From the NCBI GenBank assembly GCA_002365855.1, contig DFAP01000016.1, positions 1 to 42,050 of the forward strand: DNA of 42,050 nt. Reading direction: 5' to 3'. Shown here in pieces: positions 41,835-42,050 of the stretch; the first letter of the stretch is position 1; every line of letters begins with the position of its first letter. The position numbers and the translations under genes were made by a program. The stretch comes from Pelotomaculum sp. UBA3103. Lineage in GTDB: Bacteria > Bacillota > Desulfotomaculia > Desulfotomaculales > Pelotomaculaceae. Below the pieces are notes generated by a model. The model ran no database searches, had not been told where the DNA came from, and saw only the letters and a list, made by a program, of their open reading frames with translations.

Positions 41835-42050
41835 TTTCCCCCCTTTCAAATTTGATAAAGCCTAAAAAAATTTTTATTGATCTGGAAAACCCTATCAATT
41901 GTTAAGTCAAAATTTACTTGGATTTATTGCTCACATTGCAAATTCAATGACAAGTTTAAGTTGAAGTTTTTTATATTTATACTTGATTTAATGGAGATTT
42001 ATGCGGATAATGTATAAAAGGTCGAGGTTAACTATAATGCTCCCAAGAAT
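41835..42050. other. AT-rich intergenic sequence at the window end
   Basis: I see no gene, RNA or convincing terminator here. A possible TATAAT lies at 42033-42038 without a matching -35. The transcript may continue past the window edge. Confidence 0.5.

Noticed and set aside
41980..42010. Sigma-D promoter with GCGGATAA at the window end
   Set aside because: No TAAA lies 14-16 bases upstream, and no gene start is visible after it.
1..42050. CRISPR arrays, tRNA or rRNA genes, insertion sequences, prophage genes
   Set aside because: I saw no regularly spaced repeats, cloverleaf-type or rRNA sequence, transposase or phage genes; apart from the left edge the window is motility genes.

Overview
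The window is an almost complete flagellar and chemotaxis locus of an anaerobic Gram-positive (Firmicutes) bacterium. All real genes lie on the + strand. The gene sets flgM-flgN-flgK-flgL-fliW-csrA-hag and flgB-to-fliY, the presence of FliY, CheC and CheD, and consensus sigma-D promoters are typical of Firmicutes. The gene order and moderate GC content look most like the Desulfotomaculum/Pelotomaculum (Peptococcaceae) group; that placement is inference, made without a database search.

Layout. (1) 1-660: a broken C-terminal fragment of an HflX-like GTPase, a small palindromic element, a terminator, and a cyclic-di-GMP-I (GEMM) riboswitch. (2) 675-4850: motA, motB, cheW and cheA; cheA is broken by frameshifts near 3820 and 3843. 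(3) 4892-14951: late flagellar genes flgM, flgN, flgK, flgL, a FlaG-like gene, fliW, csrA, flagellin, fliD, a calcium-binding-repeat protein, fliS, a FliT/FlgN-like chaperone and flaG. These are broken into units by terminators and sigma-D-type promoters at 4892, 9247, 10577 and 12372. (4) 14952-15485: a control region with a good sigma-A promoter, a second c-di-GMP-I riboswitch and an intrinsic terminator. (5) 15486-41834: a co-directional fla/che operon of about 26 kb: flgB, flgC, fliE-fliK, flgD, a conserved flagellar-operon protein, flgE, fliL, a FliN-like gene, fliO-fliR, flhB, flhA, flhF, flhG, a PilZ gene, sigD (fliA), flgF, flgG, cheD, cheR, cheC, cheY, fliM and fliY. No clear internal terminator was seen. 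(6) 41835-42050: AT-rich sequence without a recognised gene.

Working model: c-di-GMP sensed by the second riboswitch decides whether the long hook-basal-body operon is read. That operon encodes sigma-D, which FlgM holds back until the hook is finished; the late promoters (flgM, flagellin, fliD, the calcium-binding protein) then fire. FliW-CsrA tunes flagellin translation through a leader hairpin with a GGA loop and a GGA at the Shine-Dalgarno. The first riboswitch puts stator and chemosensory kinase genes under the same second messenger, and a PilZ protein gives a third, protein-level c-di-GMP input.

Most notable oddities: two c-di-GMP riboswitches plus a PilZ protein in one locus; a riboswitch with an enlarged P3 arm and a plausible antiterminator; FlhB with NPNQ in place of the NPTH self-cleavage motif; a diverged FlaG-like protein between flgL and fliW; a sigma-D-controlled calcium-loop protein; a 'mini-FliY' FliN; and double-frameshifted cheA. 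cheB and chemoreceptor genes are absent from the window.
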